From positions 22,380,001 through 22,444,000 of the forward strand of contig NC_083384.1 of assembly GCF_031755915.1 (NCBI RefSeq): a stretch of 64,000 nt of DNA, in the 5' to 3' direction. The notes beneath the pieces are model-generated. The model did not search any database, was not told the DNA's origin, and worked only from the letters and a program-made list of their open reading frames with translations. The translations under genes and the position numbers were made by a program. Shown here one piece after another: positions 58,985 to 64,000 of this stretch (position 1 is the first letter of the stretch; every line of letters starts with the position of its first letter). Source of the stretch: Ziziphus jujuba (Eukaryota > Streptophyta > Magnoliopsida > Rosales > Rhamnaceae).

Positions 58985-59092
58985 ACTCCCTAAATAGAAT
59001 GGCCCTCTTTGTCATGCCGTGCCCCAACCCCAGTCCCCACATCCACTTTTTGTCACTCAAAACCCGAGAGGTTAGCTTTGCTAGCACAACAT

Positions 59093-59664
59093 CAGGGTAG
59101 ACTTGGTAACGTGTCACATTGAATCGTGTTCATGTTATATTGTGTCGTGTTCATGTAAAATTTAGTTAACTCAAACATGACCCGTTAAACTTTCATATGG
59201 AAATAAATAAACTCGAACACACTCATTAAATTATTGTATAACCCGTTATCCGATCCATTAACCCATTAAAAATATATATAAATTTGAAAATTTAAATTTG
59301 ACTTAACTTTCAAATAATAAAATAATATTTTTTTAAAAACATCTTACAAAGAAATTTGTTTGTTTTTATATTTTTTTAAAAAAAAATTAAACTGAAAAAG
59401 AAGAAATTAATACATGCTTAACAATAAATTAAGTAATTTTAATATTATAAAACTTGTATCATTACAAAAATATCATTCTTTAATGGGTCTAATGGGTTTA
59501 TCATGTATTATCATATTTTACCCGTTAAAATCTGTTAATTTATTGGATCTTATTGGGTAACACTCATACGAATCCGGAACAATATCGTGAACCCAAACCC
59601 ATAAATTATCATACGAGTTTGTATCATATTATCGTGTTGTGTGAGATTTTACAAGACTTACATG
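59093..59664. repeat. MITE-like repeat with imperfect terminal inverted repeats
   Basis: About 570 bp beginning CAGGGTAGACTTGGTAACG and ending near TTACAAGACTTACATG, which is an imperfect inverted match (about 18 of 26 positions by eye). The interior is rich in AACCCGTTA and CGTGTTCATG-type motifs, a composition I associate with dispersed non-autonomous hAT-like plant repeats. No 8-bp target duplication was found. No coding capacity. Confidence 0.5.
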
Positions 59665-60290
59665 AGGGTCGACTCCTTCATTCTATGCTGACCCCGGCCC
59701 AGGGTTGCCTTTTTGGTGGGCTTTCATTTTTATAATAATACTAGTGTCTTTTTCAAAAAAAAAAAAAAAACATATTTGAGATAGCTATTTTATACCAAAA
59801 AGAAATATAGACTTCAATTTTACTTGCCTATCTCTATAAAGATCTTAGCAGTCCACTCATATTTTACATTTAGAAGGATATAAGATGAAGAAACAAATGC
59901 AGGAGAAACTATTATAAATGGAAAAAAAAAATAGTTATAACAATAAAAAAATAATATATATAATAAAAAATAAAAAAATAAAAGTGTTTCCTTAAGTAAT
60001 GCTACGTACATTTAAGAAAGTATATTTAAAACAAAAAAAAAAACAAAAACAAAAATGTGTGTTTCCTTAAGTAATGCTACATACATTTCCTTGGGTTTTT
60101 TTTAAAAAAATAACCATCCCACAAATCGATCCTTGAAAAATAAAAATAAAAAAATTTAAATCTAGCCAACTGTAGACATAAATGCCCTAAGCTAGATTGA
60201 AAATTACGAAATAGTTTTTCTCTTACCCTTTTCTTTTACCTCCTTTCTTAAACAACCCGTTCACCTAAAAAAAAAAAAACATTCTTGCAT
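59665..60290. other. AT-rich interval with homopolymer runs
   Basis: Contains an A-run at about 59755-59771 and a direct repeat of GTTTCCTTAAGTAATGCTAC at about 59986 and 60062. No coding sequence recognised. It could be the 5' flank or terminal region of the MULE that follows. Confidence 0.45.
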
Positions 60291-60347
60291 CTCATCTGTT
60301 CCCACTCTCTTTTTCTTGTATTTTTTCACTTTTGAAGCTAAACTCAG

Positions 60348-60819
60348 GTAAAAAAAAAAAAAATTATCTTATTAGATGAAACATTGGTGCTAAATGATGT
60401 AAAATTGTCCAACTACTCACTCCCTTATTCTTGTATTTTTTTTCATTTTTTTATTTTTAAAAGTTTTTTGATATGAGAATGTAATAAATTAGTTTATGAG
60501 CTGCTATATTTGAGTTGAATGATACTTAGGTGACATATAGTGTGGAAATAGGAGAAAAATTGTGTAGAATTGAAAAATCGTGAAAACCAGTAAAATGGAG
60601 GAAAATTGGCAAAAAAGATGAACTTCTGCCTTTTTTGCCAGTTTGTCAGTTTTTGGTAAATTTTCCACTAATTTTCCACAAGTAGGAGAACGTTATATTT
60701 GATGGAAAAAAAAAAAAAAAGAAATAGTCTTTTTTAGACAGTTAATATGTTTATTCAGTATTATTCATATTTTTATATATTTATTAATTTAGTTTAATGT
60801 TATTCATTTAATTTTGTAG
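60348..60819 (+). other. Probable 5' UTR intron of the MULE gene
   Basis: A donor CAG|GTAAAA at 60347-60348 and an acceptor TTTTGTAG at 60812-60819 sit four bases before the ATG at 60824. The interval is AT-rich and non-coding. The call is from splice consensus and position only. Confidence 0.5.
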
Positions 60820-60823
60820 GAAA

Positions 60824-63400
60824 ATGAAAGATGATGATATTGTAATTACGGTTTTATACAATGGAACATTGGTACAAAATGATGGTGGTCACTGGGAGTA
60901 TCAAAATGGTAAAAATATAATGGTTTCCGTAGACAAAAGATGCACAAAATCAGGGTTAAAGTATGAGATTTTCAATTCTATTGAGATAGACTAAACTGAA
61001 TATTTGCTAAAGCTAAAATGGATATATGGACAATGTGTAAAAAAGTTGGATCCTCCAGAAATACGCAATGATAGGGATGTGAAATGTTTTCTTCAAGAAG
61101 TGAGGAATGGAGGGATGACAATTATGCGACCTCCATTGTATGTTGAGGTAATTTGGAAAGTTGAACATGTATCTAGAAATGTTCATCAAACAGCCTTTTT
61201 TTTTTATAGTGGGAGTAATCATCATTCTTTTGCTCGTCCTCCAATTAGTGTTCATCTACCACAAGTTTCCGATTCTGAGCCTATTGAAGCTACATTTCAT
61301 GACATTATAGTTCATGAAACTCAGTTTAGACATCAAGTTGATGTGGATCCTGGACATCATTTAACATCTATGAAGGAGTTGATGTTGGAGGAGACTATGC
61401 TGAACGGTTTCCTAACGAAAAGGAGTATGAGCAATTGCATAGTATTGATCATTATGAGAATTATAGTGCGCAGGGGTTAATGTTAGTATTTAGTCGGATG
61501 ATGTTGATCATAATGATGTAGATTTTGAACATGAGTTTCATGACAATAATAATGATATGCATCATAAAATGAATAATGAAGGGGTTGACGATGTTAGGGT
61601 TTATCGTGCTACAAGTGACCACTTATCATCGAGCAACAAAAGTGGTTCTATGGCCATATTTTCATCAAAGTTCACTGGTTGTAAGAGCATAGTAGTTGGA
61701 CAGATATTTCACAACAAACGTGACTTACAGATTAAACTGAGTATTTATTACATACGTGAAAATAAAGAGTTTAAGGTGATATGATCAACTACACAATAGT
61801 ATGAGATTGTATGTTTGGAAAATACTTGTATATGACGACTGCGTGCGACCAAATTAAAAAATGGAGAAATATTTATTGTGAAAATTTTTGATAACGTACA
61901 TAGTTACTCTTTAAACATCGTGCATCGAGAACATAAGCAAGCGAGTAGCCAGGTTATCAGGCAATGTATCAAATCTAAATATGAAAGGATTGCACTTGTT
62001 TATAAACCCAAAGAAATTCAACATGACTTTCTGCAAAAATATGGGATGAATATACGCTACAACAAAGCATGGAGAGGTAAAGAATATGCACTTAACAGTG
62101 TTAGGGAATCTCCAAAGGAGAATTTTACTAAGTTGCTTGTCTACTATTATGAGTTAGTGTCGAAGAACCCTAAGATTCTTACACGTATCAAAACAGACGA
62201 TAATAACCATTTTGTATATTTGTTTATGGCGATTGGAGCATGCAGTAGGGGATTTATATCCCACATAAGATCCGTGTTGGCTGTTGATGCGACTACTTTG
62301 AAAGGTAAATTCAAAGGATACATGTATATTGTAACGGGCATGGATGGCAATAAGCAAATATATCCTTTGGCTTTCGGCATTGGAGATAGAGAGAACGAGC
62401 AAGCATATACAAGGTTTTTCCAATACCTCAAGAATGTATTGGAGATTTCTCGGATAAAGTGTTTGTAAGTGATAGACACCCAGCTATTGAAAAGGCAATA
62501 CGCAAAGCTTTTCCCAATGCATACCATAAGATGTGCACGTACCATATAAGCAGAAATATTAAGGCAAACAGACATGTGAAAGATGGACATGCGAAAGATG
62601 ATGATACAATAATACAATGTTTCATGCTCACAGCTAATGCATATTTGGTTGATGATTTTGAGTTTTATACGGGACAAATTGAGGCAAAAGACAGTAGGGC
62701 TGCCCAATACATCCGATCATGTGATCCTACAAGGTGGGCACATTTTCTTTCTCTATGTAGAAAGTACACTATCATGACCACCAATATTGTAGAAAACCTG
62801 AATGGTATTTTGCTAGATACTAGAAAGATGCCAATAGTAGTATTAATTTAGCACATATGGGATTTGCTGCAAAAGTGATTTTATGAACGACATATTGCAG
62901 GTGCAAAATTGATGAAGCCTGTGACTGACTATATGGAAGAGCACCTCAAACTCCATAACTTAGAGTCTATTGGGCTACGTGTGAAGGCCATTAATATGTA
63001 TGAGTTTCTTGTGAAAGGTGGAGATTAAAGGGCACATTTAACCTTCAATCAAAGACATGCTCATACAAAGTCTTCGATCTTGATCAATGTCCTTGTGGTC
63101 ATTGTATTGCTGCTTGCAAAGAACAAAAAATTACTCCTTGTGACATGTGTTCTCATTACTACACTGCAGATACATATCATGCAACTTATGCTGAGTCCAT
63201 TTACCTTGTGTTAGATGAAAAACAATGGCATGCTCTGGATGATGTGTCAAGTCGTACTGTTCTTTCATCGAGATAGACGCATAGGCAGGCCGGTAGGCCG
63301 AGGATGTAACGCATACCATCTCAAAGTGAAGATTTTATTGAACGTAGATGTAGCTAATGCAGTGATGATGGACATTATAAGCAGAGATGCATGAATCTAT
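60824..63400 (+). pseudogene. MuDR-type (MULE) transposase pseudogene
   Basis: ATG at 60824 starts MKDDDIVITVLYNGTLVQN, the MULE N-terminal region. A stop (TAA, 60992) and a frameshift near 61370 follow. The MuDR DNA-binding domain is at about 61640-61800 (KFTGCKSIVVGQIFHNKRDLQ). 61878-62468 holds the catalytic domain start (LAVDATTLKGKFKGYMYIVTG, first catalytic D). A frameshift near 62447 precedes FVSDRHPAIEKAIRKAFPNA (second D). The SWIM zinc finger lies at about 63060-63200 (CPCGHCIAACKEQ...CSHYY), and a C-terminal CCHC knuckle near 63345-63395 (GHYKQRC). Further stops at 61783, 62848 and beyond. It is clearly inactive. Confidence 0.88.
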
Positions 63401-64000
63401 TGTCTTATACTTCAAATTAGGAAGTTTTAATTTAGTATTATAGTTTAATATCTTTTGATAATTATTTTGTATCACGGATATTATTTTTTCTACTCGATGG
63501 TAATGCTTTTTTTATGTTGTGATAATGGTGTAGTACGTATCTACAATTTTATTTTAAAAATTTAATCCCAAATGAAAAGAGGCATTTCGAAAATAATTTT
63601 GAATCTTTAGTTTACATCTTAATTTTTGAAATGTCCCAATGATTTTGAAAAGAAAAACAAAATGTATCATTTTTTTCTTTTCTTTTAATTGGTTATTGAT
63701 TTTAAAAGTCAATATATTTTTTATTATATCTATCTTCATCGTATATAATATTTTGTCTCCACTCTCAATTTTTTACCCTAATATTAATTTATTCATCTAT
63801 TGGAAATTGATTTTCCAAGAGGAGGAAATTAGATTCCTATAGGGGTAAATATTTTACGACATTTTTCGATGGGAGGAAAAATCTTTCCCTTGTCGGAAAA
63901 ATTTCCAGAACCTACAAATGAACTAGACCTAACGGGTTTGTGGAAAAATAAATTATAATAAAAATGTCAAAAGAAACTTTTAGAACCAACACATTTTGTG
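63401..64000. other. AT-rich 3' flank of the MULE
   Basis: No coding sequence, LTR end or inverted terminus recognised. A GGAGGAAAAATC / GGAAAAATTTCC-type purine-rich stretch lies at 63870-63910. Confidence 0.4.

Larger units (their letters stand above)
60290..63400 (+). mobile_element. MULE (MuDR-type) DNA transposon remnant
   Basis: Plus-strand transposase gene with a probable 5' UTR intron, all standard MuDR-type domains and many lesions. Terminal inverted repeats and a 9-bp target duplication were looked for and not found, so element ends are not fixed. Confidence 0.75.

Noticed and set aside
1..64000. CRISPR arrays, bacterial operons or organellar genes
   Set aside because: No regularly spaced repeats, ribosome binding sites or organelle gene sequences were seen; repeats are dispersed plant retroelements.

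Overview
This is AT-rich nuclear DNA of a plant, almost certainly a eudicot. It is built nearly entirely of transposable elements nested inside one another. Support comes from plant-type Ty3/gypsy and Ty1/copia polyproteins, LTR elements primed by initiator-Met tRNA (TGGTATCAGAGCC type), an L1-type LINE with plant DUF4283-like ORF1 and zf-RVT/RNase H ends, a MuDR-type MULE, and an intron-bearing remnant of a plant-like mitochondrial enoyl reductase gene. The species cannot be named from the sequence. I see no intact host gene. Gypsy protein motifs best match the CRM (centromeric chromovirus) lineage as I know it, so the window is probably pericentromeric; that is inference. Element names (A to E, Cop-1, Cop-2, X) are local to this report.

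Layout. 1-4008: element A, a CRM-like gypsy fragment on the minus strand, broken by a plus-strand solo copia LTR (1009-2001, TSD AACAC). 4008-4790: an inverted piece of gypsy leader plus gag start. 4804-18706: element C, a second CRM-like subfamily with 0.88-kb LTRs, its left LTR truncated and integrase deleted. Inside C sits element B (6358-14831, TSD TTTCC), and inside B a 741-bp solo LTR of another family (9564-10304, TSD TCATG). 18707-20890: part of repeat X, broken by a CRM-1 solo LTR (19046-20145, TSD CACTG). About 21190-29530: a decayed minus-strand LINE carrying two CRM-1 solo LTRs in opposite orientations. About 30240-34515: a decayed copia element (Cop-2) split by a 2.87-kb solo LTR-like copy of X. 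34923-35891: three exon remnants of an enoyl-ACP/CoA reductase (MECR) pseudogene on the plus strand. 36612-58984: gypsy element D (TSD ACTCC), containing a 181-bp GC-rich TRIM-like solo LTR (38144-38324), a young copia element Cop-1 (40024-46204, TSD CTAAC) and a complete nested sibling E (46927-54921, TSD GCTGT/GCCGT). About 59093-59664: a MITE-like repeat. About 60290-63400: a plus-strand MULE transposase pseudogene.

How the parts relate. Every large gypsy element belongs to one family or its sister. The order is 3' LTR, PPT, integrase, RNase H, RT, protease, gag, leader, PBS, 5' LTR, read on the minus strand. The polyprotein frame runs through the polypurine tract into the 3' LTR, so each 1.1-kb LTR carries a C-terminal coding extension (GPITRAQAKRF motif). 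Five-base target duplications fix most insertion boundaries, so relative age can be read directly: C before B before the 741-bp solo LTR, and D before the TRIM, Cop-1 and E. Cop-1 is the least damaged: one gag-pol frame with three nonsense codons and LTRs differing at roughly 20 positions by eye. All other coding regions are pseudogenes.
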